Shown piece after piece: positions 22,069-34,797 of a stretch of 64,000 nt of DNA; the stretch's first letter is position 1; each line of letters starts with the position of its first letter. Origin of the DNA: Agelas oroides (lineage: Eukaryota; Porifera; Demospongiae; Agelasida; Agelasidae). Both the position numbers and the translations under genes were made by a program. Under the pieces are notes generated by a model. That model ran no database searches. It was not told the origin of the DNA and saw only the letters and a program-made list of their open reading frames with translations. The stretch covers positions 9,221,119 to 9,285,118 of the forward strand of contig OX422193.1 in assembly GCA_949130485.1 (NCBI GenBank), written 5' to 3'.

Positions 22069-24973
22069 ACACAAAGGATGGATACTTCCCACTTCATAAT
22101 GCCAGTCAGGAGGGGTATGATGGGATTGTGGAGATGCTTCTTCAGGCTGGGGCTACAGTGGACCTGCAGTCCAAGGTGGAGGATTGTTATGATTCAACTT
22201 TGTTCATCTGTCACTTGTAGTGTGTCACTGGCTGTGTTCATTGTACACTAACTACCACACAACATTCAGGACCATAGGAAGGACAGAAAACATTTCTAGC
22301 TTCGTGCCCAAACCATGCAGCCTGGGGACGAGGCTAGAAACATGTTTCTGAAGACAAGTTAAACAACAAATTTTGCTTGACTACATTTGGCGATTTTATT
22401 CTGTGAAGAAGCTAGATACTCAAATCTCATTTGAGAAACCTAAAGGATTTATTCAAGCCACATACTGCTGCCTACTTAACTGTACAAACCACTGTATGTC
22501 AGTCACTAGCCTCATTCCCAGGCTGTGTGGGAGGACTGGGAACAAGGCTAATCAGTTACACATTGCCCAGCATCATTATACATCATCACCTCCATCCTCA
22601 GGCTATAGTCTCCATTACCTTATATGGAAATATGGTTGTCGCTTCACTATTCTTTAATGCTAAGACGATGCCTGCACAAGTTTTTATTGAGAGCATTTTA
22701 CTTTCAGAGTCATAACTTAGATTTATGAAGTTGAACTGTCAGCAGTTGAAGTCATGTACAGTCACCTCATACCCAGGCATTCCTCAGCTGTGATGTTATG
22801 GTGCTATCTCTGAAATGTTCTTCACCTCCAGGATGGTGTAACACCACTGTGTATCGCCTGCCAGAAGGGACATCTTCCAGTAGTGGAATGTTTGATTGCA
22901 GCAAAGGCAGATGTCAATCATCAGACGAAGGTACCTATACTGTGTACACACTGTAGTATTGCAGTGAGCAGCATGCACAACTTAAGTTGCAAGTTAGGTG
23001 CACTTTTTCCATGGCGACTACATTAACTGTGTTTATGTGTAGTATCTTTACAGTTAATAGCCTCTGCATAGAGCGTACCAGTTTTGAGTATGGTAATGAA
23101 TGTACACTGTGTGGGTCTGTTACCATAGCAACAACAACATTGTAGTAGATCAAGTCTCAGAACACAAGTGGAGGTACTGTATGCCTAATATGGAATACTA
23201 GAAGCACAGAAAGAACATTGTCTCACAAACTTCAATGGATAATCCTTTTGCTAGCATCATATCATAATTGGCTGTCTCCGCTTCCTCTCACAGGGTGGGT
23301 ATACTCCTTTGATGGTAACATCCATGAATGGCCACCCCAGTGTGGTGAGAATACTTCTCATGGCAGGGGCCACCATCAACACCACCTCACAGGTGAGATA
23401 GTGAGTTCATTCTAGATACTATCTGAGGCCTGCCATGAGGTGGGTTTTGTTTCCATTGAACATTTGGACCAATACATTATATTGTGTAATGCAATTGTTA
23501 GTGCATTCCGGCAGAATCTTTTCCTTCATCTCTGTATGGCATTCCTGCCAACATTTGTGAGCATTTAGAGCATGCACTGTGTAGTATGGAGGTGATGTAC
23601 ATTGGCTGCATGGGTTCATTTAGAAAATTGTCTAGAGGGCAAAGAAAGTTGATAGTTAAAAAGTTTGTTGGAGGGGTCATCAGTAGTCTTGCTCCCACTT
23701 CACACAGTGTTCACTGCTTGCACTGTGACATTTTGTACTGCCAAGAGTTCATTACAATTGCAATGAACTCTTGGTACTGCTCTGAGAGAATTGGGAACAA
23801 GGGTAAGGCAACCCCCTGTGTTGTTGTGCTTATACACAAAGTATACAGGGGGTCTGGGGGCTTGCCCCAGGAAAGTTTAGACCATCTGAGATCACTTTTT
23901 CAAGTAAAGTTTTCGTTATCCATGAATGGAACTGGTTACCTCCCCCCCCAAATCAAATGAAGCCCTGATTGTCTGATGCCAACTTTAACCTCTGTTGTAC
24001 TTTTTGTTCCCTACATGTAAAATGTACATGCACACACACTACATACAACTGTGCACATAGTTGGGGGAGACTGCCCTCCACTTTGCAGTAGACAAGGAAC
24101 ATGAGGACATTGTTGAGCTACTGCTGGAAGCAAATGCTGATACAGACCTGCAGTTGAAGGTGATCCACACGTACCACACTGGTTGCTGGTTGTGTGGTTA
24201 GGTAGCCTATTATCATCATTGTTACATATGCCGCTTTCTGATAAAGTTGATGGTGGTTTGACCAATCAGAAGCCTGTATTTATGGATACTTCACCTTAAA
24301 TTTAAACTGAATTGTCTATTTGATCCCAGGACTCTCAGAAGACAGCCCTCATGACGGCAAGCAAGAAGGGAAATGTGGGAATTGTCAGAAAACTGATGTA
24401 TCATGGAGCCAATGTGAAGCTCACTGACAAGGTAAATCAAGTTTTGTTTCAAACTGGTACTAGAGTTTGAAAGGATGACTGCAAATAGCAACAAGCTCAG
24501 GGACTGCATTTCCACTGATTTGTGCATAATGGAGTTGTGGATTTCCCCTGACATTTGCAATGCTAACTTTGTCAATTCCCAGGGTTTTGATTGTACGTGT
24601 AATCAACTCATTTGAGCATGTGATGAGCTTATAAACCCCATGAGTCCTAATGTTGTTTTGCTACTGGAGGTGCTGGTCAGGTTGGGAGGCTACGTACGGT
24701 ATTAGCAGCTGTATATGGTACTCTATGTAGTTGCACTCAGGAGTCAGACAGACATCCTTCAAACTTCTCATCGTCTGTTGTGGCCAATACAAAGTTTCAC
24801 TTTCCTGACTCCAGTCAAGTTATAGTTGTTTACATTATACCCAATCACTGTGCCCTTCATAGTAAGTACACATTGTTCTATCAATGTTGTACAATATGCA
24901 GGCTGGGAATACAGCGTATGACCTAGCCAGTTTTGAGGGTCACACTGATGTGTGTCAAGAACTGCTGACATAG
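14109..24973 (+). CDS. Copy B: Death domain - CARD - ankyrin protein
   Basis: Exons: 14109-14139, 14258-14533, 15156-15967, 16608-16671, 16779-17096, 17468-18300, 18649-18741, 20838-20936, 22077-22175, 22832-22930, 23294-23392, 24061-24159, 24330-24431 and 24902-24973 (TAG). All junctions are GT-AG and phase-compatible, giving about 1031 residues. The order is Death domain (about 15-95), helical region I (about 103-373), CARD (about 400-500), region II (501-778), then eight ankyrin units. Death domains and CARDs are homotypic assembly modules of apoptosis and innate signalling; combined with ankyrin repeats they suggest a cytosolic adaptor or sensor. There is no catalytic motif. Compared with copy C it lacks one small Ser/Thr-rich exon (27561-27641 in C), replaced here by a SINE-like insertion, and it has fewer ankyrin exons. 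The start codon is chosen because all copies share MAEGG(R/Q)T. Confidence 0.77.
14258..14533 (+). CDS. Death-domain exon of copy B
   Basis: The single exon encodes a six-helix Death-domain pattern: LSNALDSVVNWHLLGVKLGL, HELRTIEQNY, RCKHEVLSCWLRNAKLPTWK and AVADALQQMGEHTVALKI. The hallmark Trp of helix 5 (PTWKAVADAL) is present. It is nearly identical to the exon at 27160-27435 of copy C. Confidence 0.88.
14668..15030 (+). mobile_element. tRNA-derived SINE-like element inside copy B intron
   Basis: An A-box-like stretch (GTGGCCAATTGGTTAAAGC) and a B-box (GGTTCAACTCC) are spaced as in a tRNA head. They are followed by about 290 bp not shared with the same intron of copy C. It sits where copy C carries its small exon 27561-27641. 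Confidence 0.6.
15156..15967 (+). CDS. Helical region I exon of copy B
   Basis: One 812-bp exon encodes about 271 residues, predicted mostly helical. Landmarks are NLVLAKENLQKIKFKYASLL, LSEYEEALAGYVLV, LWDSLAHRVKLPVTALPF and KGCVEITWLVPFHLTHF. I recall similar unnamed regions next to Death domains in other sponge and invertebrate proteins but have no family name for it. It shows spaced similarity to region II later in the same protein. Confidence 0.75.
16500..16619 (+). repeat. 40-bp tandem triplication of a splice acceptor
   Basis: Three head-to-tail 40-bp units (ATAATTTATTCATTAATCCC plus ACAACAGGAAGACCCAAATG) each contain a complete CACAACAG acceptor and the first 13 nt of the exon. Only the third (exon start 16608) keeps the frame open. 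Because 40 is not a multiple of 3, use of either upstream site shifts the frame and meets a TGA. Confidence 0.9.
16779..17096 (+). CDS. CARD exon of copy B
   Basis: The encoded 105 residues fit a CARD: CARVIRTNYSLLYGHLDAGE, LLPKLPDKDLIKEAQF, KNAVVIEALLMFDRPSHG and LLKFCDTLETTPGQEHIGRK. The ending FCDTLE..GQEHIGRKLL matches the usual CARD helix 5-6 pattern (F-x-x-x-L-x-x-x-G-Q-x-x-L). The exon is 9 bp longer than in copy C (DDEPEGPEA versus DEGPEA). Confidence 0.8.
17468..18300 (+). CDS. Region II exon of copy B
   Basis: One 833-bp exon, 277 residues. Landmarks are MFQQLQRKLMDLLDHFPNAL, TVRELFRLMAPYWNPLSTDL, KVAEFVEARASKGHLVLC and KAPLVLCWLASHEL. The spacing and hydrophobic pattern parallel region I, suggesting an ancient internal duplication on either side of the CARD. 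Confidence 0.75.
19531..19655 (+). pseudogene. Intron relic of a lost ankyrin exon in copy B
   Basis: The stretch CTGAGTAATGGAAGGTGGTA onwards normally follows 30-60 bp after an ANPDLQNK-type ankyrin exon (1123, 3852, 20972, 36733). Here it follows a CA microsatellite with no exon in front, so one cassette has lost its exon. Confidence 0.5.
22077..22175 (+). CDS. Ankyrin exon, ATVDLQ type, copy B
   Basis: Encodes DGYFPLHNASQEGYDGIVEM then [13 protein letters not shown]. The acceptor is ACAAAG directly after a CA repeat. It is the intact counterpart of the stop-containing exon at 5063. Confidence 0.85.
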
Positions 24974-25647
24974 CAAGCAGTCCTCATGAACTCTTATAAT
25001 AACTCTTTTTTTTATGCCATACAACATTGTATAATACTGCTGCTGCACTGTGGTGCTATCATTATCTCGTGTGCTTTTTAGTTTGCATTATGCAATAATT
25101 ATCATGCTTGCATATTATAATACTATGTATGTATATGTTAATACATGCGTATGCATTTTTGTCAAGTGTTTAGAAATTACTGAGTTTTAGGTTTGTATTT
25201 TATGTATATTTATGATAATCCATTATGTAGTTATCATTGTGTACAGTGTTATGTTTATTAGGATTTGTTACATTTTGTAACATCTTTATATAATTATGGT
25301 TGTTGTGTAGGTGTTCTTTGTGTGGACGGTAGTACATGTTTGTGTGTAACAAACATATTTATGTAACATAGCGTTTCATCAAATAATTTTGCACTCAAGT
25401 TGAATGTAAACTTTAACCATGTTCTCAGCCCTCCTCCCACCTTTCCATTGCTTGCAGTATGGTGAATGGTCAATGTGGCTAAGTGGGCGGCTGGGAACAT
25501 GAAGTTTACTTCCCATCCATATATACTCTCATTACCTAGGCAACACATTCTGATGATGTCGCCTACAATAGTAGGTTCATTCCCAGGCCTCCCGGGGCTG
25601 TTTCTTTGTTCTTTCAGCTTCCATTAGTCTTGTACCCAGACCCCCCT

Positions 25648-26537
25648 TCAACCCTCCACTTTCCTCTTTTCTAACATCACCTCTGACAACCTCCTCCCCC
25701 TGTGCGGAGGTTGTGCAACACCATTGCCATGGAAACCATTATTTTCTGAGCTTTGAGTTTTCTCAACTGGAGAGTCCAAGTTCATGTCCCAGATTTCATT
25801 GGAGGAGTGGCTGTCTGTTCTGTGGTGTGCGTGTGTGTCTTCAGTAGTCCTCATCCCTGGGTGGACAGTTGAATTTGTGAGAGAGCTTGAGCGTGAGTGA
25901 CCATGTTGTCTTCTGAAGCGTGTGGGAAGGGAGGGGGATTCATCTGGCTGGGACAGTTCCTCCTCCCCTGTGATGATACGAATTGTAGCAGAGGACTCAA
26001 GAGAGCTACTTCGATAGTGGAAGATGAAGAATGCGTTTTGGTGTATTTCACTAATCCCTACTTCCACCGTCACGGCCGCATGTTCACTTAATGGCTGTCC
26101 CACAGAAATGACATTTGCTGCAGTGCCATTTTCTCCCTCAAACTCAGACCCTGGTCTGTGCTGAGGTTTGTGGACTGGAATGAATGAACTTCCCATATCG
26201 GTCAGATCCGGAAGTCAAGAAGCATCGAGGTTCTTGTTTGTGAAGAAGGGCCAGAGCACTTTGACCATAACAAAGTATATAGTCTTCCCACCCAACTTAG
26301 TAAGACTTACTTCCAGAATACATTCATTCTCTAGAGGTATTTACACTGAACCAGAGTTCATTGCCAGGGGTAAGCAGTCACTTGTCAATGGATGGAGGAA
26401 TAGGTGATCATTGAATCTCTGATAGTTTGTTTTAACATGTGAGGGTTCATCCAGGTAGGTAGGGTGGCTCCAGATGAGAGTGTCTGGGGAAGGGAGGGGA
26501 TGGAAGACTTATTCAAGAGCAGGAAGGTGAGCGTGAC
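25648..26537 (-). pseudogene. Decayed copy of the terminal exon of the BCL2L13-like gene (copy 2)
   Basis: On the minus strand it matches exon 6 of the intact gene from its acceptor to about SEVMLEK. An open stretch of 182 residues remains (25648-26196), but frames break upstream, and a deletion removed the C-terminal membrane tail (the junction at about 25668 joins downstream flank directly to the exon). The outer breakpoint (26537) is the same as in copy 1 (10163). Confidence 0.85.
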
Positions 26538-27025
26538 CAATGGTTATGGGAGAGTGCCTAAAATATGGGAGTATCACTGTCCAAATGCCGGGTAGTGATT
26601 GGGTAGTGATAAAACGCAGGTTTGATGTTTGACTCAGTGCATTGCTGCACTGGAGCACGGCAAATTGCAACAATAATTATTATGACTGTGGATTTTATTT
26701 CTTGCATTGCCACATTGGCATTCTAATTAGTGTTTTCATGTGTACTTAGGTGTCTATATTACATTTTTTCAAAACATCGTCAAGCAAGTATGACTCCATT
26801 TGGGCAGTGATAGATTTCTCAATTTTAGCCACTGTTATGGCACCAAATTATCAAGTATACCTGGAATGAGTTTCACTCCCTGCACCAGCTGCGTAGCATC
26901 CTTGCATCCACAACATGGGGTGGGGCTAATAAATTTTATCTGTGTGTTCAGGTAAAATGAGATCGAGACGCAACCTCTCACGAGGCGCGCGCGGGCTGGA
27001 CACGAGACTAGTGCTAGAAGCAAAG

Positions 27026-30000
27026 ATGGCGGAAGGCGGACGAACTCCGGAAAAACGTGAGCTTAGTATAAGCTCTGCCTTTGGTATGTGCCAGAAAAAA
27101 AGTGTCATGAGAGTATCTGTGCTTGTGTGAGTGTGACCTGGTCTTTTCTCCCCCAACAGCTCCAGCCACGCCCACTCTGAAGGAACTTTCAAATGCTCTA
27201 GATTCAGTCGTGAATTGGCATTTGCTTGGGATCAAATTGGGCCTGGAAGATCACGAACTCCGTACCATTGAACAAAACTACCGTGGAGACAATGAGCGTT
27301 GCAAGCACGAGGTGCTGAGTTGCTGGCTCCGAAATGCCAAACTTCCCACATGGAAAGCAGTCGCTGATGCTCTTCATCTGATGGGAGAGCACACAGTTGC
27401 TCTGAAGATACGAGCAAAGTACTGCACTGACACTGGTAAGCCTACGTATAGTGTTATACTAGACTCCTTCACTGCATCCTGAGGTACTTCATATTCACTG
27501 GTTGTGAAGTATCATGTATGGAAATATTGTGGAAAACAAAATTCCATTCTTCTCTCCCAGACATGGCACTACCACGTCAGACGATGAGCACAGCGGGTGC
27601 AAGTGAGGCGCCCTCAAGCGATAATTCCTCCTCAACTATTGGTAAGCCCCTCTCACAATGAGTGTTGTATAGCTTTGTTGGAATAAAGCTGTCTTGTAAT
27701 GTCGCTTTCATGAGGAAATGTTAGCGTATTTTTTGATCCACGAAATGTGCTGTTCGCAGTATGTGTACGTATATTTTACCAAACCATATATACATGTTTG
27801 TGATAAAAGTGGCAGAAGTGTGTGTGTGTGTGGGAGGGGTGAAACAAGTTTCAGTGTACAGATCTCATGCAGGCTTGATTTGTTTAGGATCGCAGGTAAA
27901 CATTCAAGCACCTCCCTGTATGGTTGATAGCTTGGTCGTTGCAAAAGAAAACCTCCGAATGATCAAGGACAAATTTGCATCACTGCTTGCACTGGCTATC
28001 ATAGTACTGCAAGGAAAAAATATCGACAATTCCAACCTTCGATGGTGCCTTGCTGCCTGTTACGTACCTGTGGAAGACAGCAATGATGCCAAAGAAATCA
28101 ATTCAAGCCGATTCATCGTTGAAATCCTTGGTAGTGCGCAAAGTCTCAGTGAGACCTTTCAGTCACTCTTGGTCCAAGGCCTACTGAGCTACAAGAACTT
28201 CTATGTTCTTCGCTCCATCATCAACCACTATGCTAGTGATGAAAGTGAAATGAAGAAAAAGCTCAGTGAATATGAGGAAGCACTAGCTGGGTACGTCCTG
28301 GTGGTGAAAATGAAAGATTACTTGGATGCTGAGCTCCAGCAAGGTGAGCAGTCAAAACCAGATCCAAAGTTATTTGATGAACTTTCAGTCAAATTGAAAG
28401 CAAATATCGCAGAGAACACGCTGAAATATGTTAGTGAGCTGTGGGACTCACTAGCATACCAAGTCAAACTGCCAGTTACTGCGCTGCCATTCCACCGAAT
28501 CGCAAAAGGTTGTGTTGAAATCACATGGCTAGTCCCATTCCACCTCACCCACTTCACAACAAGACGACTCCAAGAGAGCAGCGACTACTTCCGACATGAG
28601 AACATCCTCAAGGTGACCATTGCTGGAAGGTGTGTCTATGAGGAGCTGCCTCCTGTACAGGAGAGTGCTAGAGAGGTGGAGACTGACCCAGGGGAGACGG
28701 TAAGTGGAGCTCATTCCAACTAAGGAAGAAGGTAGCTACTACCTTACAGGAAAATGGTTATGTCAGAAAGTTATCTGATCTTACTGAAAATTTCTAATAC
28801 CGTATAGCGGGAAAAGTTTGCTTAGTGCGAAATTTTCACGATTTTCGCGGACAGACCTGCTTCGCGAAAATAAAAACTGCGAAAAAAATTAACTAAGACG
28901 AAGTTGATGATGTGATCATGCGCGTACATCGATACAAACTAGTACCCATGTGAACAAGATGGTTCTCTACAGTCTGTCTGCGCTCTAAAGGGTCGCTGTC
29001 GAGAAGAATCAGCCTGCTACTATACAAATTGCCAGCGAACCTGTTGTTGAAGCTGAGATCAGCAGTGCTGAATCCTTCTGTTCGACAAGCCAGTTTCTCG
29101 CCCACTATGGCAATCCTGATACTTTCGTAATTGCGAAGGCCTCCACACAAAGGAAGACTAGACCATTGTTGTGCAAGCTTGCTTCTTCGCTTCGTCGTTC
29201 AGTGTCGTTTCTTCGGTTCACATGTGGGCATGGCTATCAAATGGTAGGGGTGTGGGCAGAGCATCACTCATTTGTTCCACGAAAATAAAAACTGCGAAAA
29301 TTTCTTCTGAAGAGTCTGGAGGAGAAATTTTGCACCAGCAAAAATTTCCCACTATACGGTAAGCGCATCAAATATTTCACGAAGATTGTCTACGGTGATG
29401 TGTGTATAAGCCATAATAAAGAGTGAAGGGCTTGATGTGAAAGAGAACAGGAGCAAAGATGTCTTAAGTTGAATGTGCTTGTAGCATGCAAGGCAGCTGA
29501 TAAACCTATGCTATGAGTCTGATGGCCTATGACAAGGCAGGCTGCAAGTTACAGACAGCTCCATGTATGGTTACGGTGGTGACGTTTGCTTCATGTGAGC
29601 ACCGTGCATGAACGACAAGCTAGACTGCTCATACACAGCAGGGGTTCCTCTGGTAGCTCATGGTTTGAGGTGAAGCTTAGCCCATGGCCATGTAGCCATA
29701 GTATTAGTAGCTACGTAGCTGCTCCGGCTGGACACACAGGGTAGTCACCTACATGTGTACATGTTGGCCTTTTAGCTATGAAATTTGCTTTACATATCAG
29801 CTTCTCTCATTCAGGCTCGACCCAGGATGATGCAGTATTTCCCTAGTACAAGGAAGCAGAAGAGCAGTAAAAAACGGGGAAGACCCGCTTTTTGCTTGTC
29901 TTCCACTTCCATGTACTATACCAAGAGCGCATGATGACGTCATTGTTATTGCGGAGGGTTAGGGTTAGCCCTTCCCCTCTGCAATAACAATGACATCATC

Positions 30001-33000
30001 ATGCGCTCTTGACTATACTGAATGCAAACCAAAAAATAGAAGACAGTGGTGGCCTGGGAACTAGGCTAACAGATAATCAAGACTAGGGTTGCTGTCAGCA
30101 TGCCTTTTGAACTCCCAGTCTTCATTATTTGGGTGAGTGTGAGTGACCCCCACACTAGTGAGTCGAATTGTGATTTTTCATATATATGTATATACTGTCA
30201 TCATACATCATTCCTTATGTCCGTAATGCCATGTACCATGTGCAGACATTAAGTAAATTTCACACAAGTTGATCCGGCAACCAGCCCAGGTGAGCACAGT
30301 TTATATGAGATCCAGGAAGGACAGCCGGAGCATGAACACCTACTGTAAGAGGGCTAGCAGTTGTGTAGACAAAGCCAGGCTGCTCACAGATGCAGAGGGT
30401 GGTGAGATTCAGCTGCGTGATTTGAGTGTTCAACCTGTGTGTTTAGAATGTCAACACGGTGACTTATCTGTCTACTTCAAGCTGTGCAAAGGCATGACAA
30501 CCAAGCCGTATGCATGGAGACAGCAAGGACTAGCACTTAGCTCGTGTGTGGAACACTCAGCCATACTTGATAGTAGCTGCATACTTATGCAAGGAGGATA
30601 ATTGGATACACATGACAATATCTGCATCCATTCACAATCTGGTGGTGTGCTGGTGTTCCCCACTTCAATGCTGCTCTGTACTGCTCGCTCACACTTGCCG
30701 CACAATGTTCTACATTCCCCTAGTATAAATTTTATCTATTTACAGTGGCACACAACAGTACACACACACTGGCAGTGATTCATTCACTTGTGCAGAGCTG
30801 AGTTAGACTAGCCCCAACCTTGTACCATAGATTGGGAAATTTTAATTTTAACAGCAATTCGAACTTTCACTTCAAATCTAATTTGTCACTTTTTGTTGTT
30901 CATCACAGTGACAAAAAGTTGAACAGCAAAAAATTCTTGATCTTTGGTACATTTATTTTGTTCCTTTGGCAACACCAATCCAAGAGAGATACGAGTAACG
31001 TTCTGATGTGTTGTACACATTTTGTCCCCCACAACAGGGAGAACCAGATGATCCAGATGCAGGAAACAGGAGCCTTCTGCAAAGACGTGGACAATTGATA
31101 GGTGATTATGTCATCATTTTTTCACAAGGTTACACTGTAAATCATGAGACATGTTTGAATTTTGCACCTGCTGTATGGCATATGCACATGTATTATTCTT
31201 ACTTCAGATGAAGGGCCTGAGGCAATTCCAGAGTATGAGCAGGCAATGAAATTTGCCAGAGTGGTCCGCATCAACTACAGCCTCCTGTATGGCCATTTGG
31301 AAGCTGGGAAGCTCTTACCAAAGCTTCCTGAAAAGGATCTGATTAATGACGACCAGTCTAAGGCTGCTGAGTCTTACCAGCAAAGATTTGCCAAGAATGT
31401 TGTTGTCATAGACTCACTACTGAACTTTGATCGTCCATCCCATGGATTGCTGAAGTTTTGCGACACCTTAGAAACAACCCCTGGACAGGAACACCTAGGA
31501 AGAAAGTTACTGAAAGGTATGAAATTGTTGGAACATGACAATTACTCACCAGATGGGAGGGCTATTATGTAACACGTGATCCACTATTTGACAAATGTGC
31601 ACCTTTATCTGGATACATACAAATCAGTACGTGTACCATATTAATTATCAAAATGTTGATGTGGGAAACTGCTCAGTTTTATATAATATTTACATCAATT
31701 AGACACTCATCCTCAATCCCTTCCTTGGGAATACTAGCTATGATCACTGATTGTCTCTTCTCACAGACTACAAGCACCCATCACCAGTGTGTGCACACAG
31801 CCAGAGTGCAGACACTGCAGTCCACTCCGACCTATCTGAAACCTCTGAAATGTTCCAGCAGCTTCAGCGAAAAGTGATGGACTTGGTTGACCACTTCCCC
31901 AATGCGCTAGCTAAGCACAAGCAGATTCTTGCTTCACTTGTCTTGCCCCTAGGTAAGGGAAAGGTAGCTCCACTAGTTGACCCACGTTCCTACGAAAATG
32001 CTCAAACAGTTCGAGAGCTGTTTAGGCTGATGGCTCCCTACTGGAACCCTCTCAGCATAGACCTGCTGGGCCTCCTTCTGGAAGCTTCAGGCTGCAATCA
32101 AGCAGCCAGCAAAGTAGTTGAGTTTGTAGAGGCTAGAGCCAGCAAAGGTCACCTAGTACTTTGTATTCGTCAGCTGCCAACCTTGGCAAGTGGTGAGAAT
32201 GACCTGAATGTCGCTGACTTCGAGACCATCCACAATGCTCCACTTTCAGAGCTGCAGTCACTCCACCCAGCTGTCTTTGCTAGACTGCCTGAGCATAAAC
32301 TCACTTCCACTCGAACAACAGTTCGCATCTCAGTTGAAGTGAATAAGCCTCTGCTTTGCATTGCTGACTATGAAGAAATCACCACAGCTCTCAGTGGTTT
32401 CTTTACAGTGCCAAAAGCAGTTCTAGTTTACGCTGGTTGTTCAAAAGCTCCATTAGTTCTGTGCTGGCTGGCCTCCCATGAGCTTGTAGCGTACATCAGG
32501 TCAATCAGCCAGGGGGTAAGTGGATACCGACTGCTAGCAGAAAGTAAGGTGACTAGGGTTGCTGTTGGTGATCGGATGTACAAGTGTCCAACTATCAAGG
32601 TAAGAGCTCTATGTGAGCTCTCTCCCCAACCTTGCATGACCATGCCTCCTCTCTACTCCAGGAGGTGGAGCTGTGGGAGGCATGTTCGTATGGCCTGGTG
32701 GGGCAGGCCCACCACCTTCTCACAACTGGTGTCAATGTCAACATGACTATGTTTGTGAGTGGCCTACCTGATGTATTACTTGCTGTCTGTGTTGTGCCAG
32801 TACTGTAGTGTATTCATGTACAGGGTCATGAGCATTTGTCATCATAACTCCCATGATTACAGTCCTGGATAGAAGTAGTAAGTGTTTATCAGTCACATAT
32901 TTGATATTGCTGTATTGCTGAACTTCTATTAAGTGCAGAGTTCATACATGCTGCATCGATGCACCAAAGATTGATGCATCTGTACAGTACATATGAGCCC

Positions 33001-34711
33001 CACCCTTAACAGAAATTCACCAATTACAGTGCATGAAACATTGATGGTGTAATATACAGTGGCATGTGTATGTAGTATGCAAGAGTTACGAGAGCAAGCA
33101 CTCCTGACTCCTGATTGATTCTAGTCACTGTAGTATGCAAGAGTTACGAGAGCAAGCACCCCTGACTCCTGATTGATTCTAGTCACTGTAGTATGCAAGA
33201 GTTACGAGAGCAAGCACTCCTGACTCCTGATTGATTCTAGTCACTGTAGTATGCAAGAGTTACGAGAGCAAGCACTCCTGACTCCTGATTGATTCTAGTC
33301 ACTGTAGTATGCAAGAGTTACGAGAGCAAGCACCCCTGACTCCTGATGGATCCTAGTCACTGTAGTATGCAAGAGTTACGAGAGCAAGCACCCCTGACTC
33401 CTGATGGATCCTAGTCACTGTGTTTGAAACATGACTACACTGAAGGATACGTTGGCTTGGGGTGTAGGATGCATGCACACCATAGGAATTGGATATGTGT
33501 GGACACATCCCCTATATCTTTGTGTATAGACCATGGTTCGCACTATAGAGTTGAACTGTAGTATCAGTATGTGCAAGCCCTAATCTATTGTACATACTAC
33601 CCACTCTGTCAGTGTTACATACCACCTGCCCCCTCCTATAGTGGTTCCGAAATGAAGGTTGAAATTCTTGTTGCTATGACTGTCACAATGGGTATACTTC
33701 TAAAGTGCTTGTTATCCTGTGCAAGATAGCATACCAAGATTCATAGGGTGTTTAGAGTCACACTTCTGTAGTCCTCAGGATTGCATTATGTCATTATGTA
33801 GCTAAACTATCAAAGTAGAACTCATGATCCCAATCACACCAAGTCTATTTCATGTGTTTGAGGTAGTACTGCACTACAGTAATAGAACCAAATACAAGTC
33901 TACGATAGATGTGTACATACCATTCTTTACTGACTAAATGCTTGAACACCTTGCTTCTGTTGAAACAGAGACATGTTTGATGTTATGAGGTGAAATAGAG
34001 GAAAGTAAAAAGCTGGCAGTCTTCGGGAACCAAACCAGGGTCCCTGGCTTGAGCTGCCAGTGCTCTGCCACTGAGCTATGGCAGTCACTCACCCATACTG
34101 AGTGACTGCCAGCTGTGTGACTTCCGGGTGTGCGGCTGGAAGCATTCAGTACCACATTCAGTACTGCATTCAGTACCATACTCAGTACCACGTCCAGTAT
34201 TACATTCAGTTGTTATTGTAGAACCATCTCATGTGGTTACTCTCACGCATTCTACCATTCAGAATGGTGAGACAGCGCTGGAAGCAGCCAGCATCAAAGG
34301 CCACTACAAGGTGGTAGACCTCCTGCTGGGAACTGGGGCCAACCCCAACCTACAGAACAAGGTGAGAATAGGACAGGATCCTGATTAATTGCCTTACTGC
34401 TGCTGTCCATCTCCACCTGTTTTGCATAATTCTAGTTAAAACATGTACGTGAGTTTATTTTGATTTGGATATGGTACATACATTGAAATATATGTCTTAC
34501 TCCTGAGCGTTTTATAGAACGTACAGTATGCACTAGTAACTGTTGTCTCAGTTGTTCTATTGTGCTTACAGAATTGCAGTACATGTAGATGTGCATGTTC
34601 GTTTGATTCTGTAGGTAAACATCTTCACTAATTACATTCTGTACCCGTCCTGAACATTAAATAGGTTGTCTCTTACCAACCTATGCACACACACGCACGC
34701 ACATACACACA

Positions 34712-34797
<86 letters not shown>

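Larger units (their letters stand above)
28700..31037. other. Long intron of copy C filled with repeats
   Basis: Apart from the two elements listed (28800-29359 and 29915-30018) I see no exon. An open frame at 30269-30601 has no recognisable domain and no splice support. Confidence 0.4.

Noticed and set aside
29930-30000. Telomere-like TTAGGG repeat
   Set aside because: Only two partial units inside the loop of a palindromic element.
34022-34100. Functional tRNA gene
   Set aside because: Same reasoning, and a diverged relative exists at 59440-59540.
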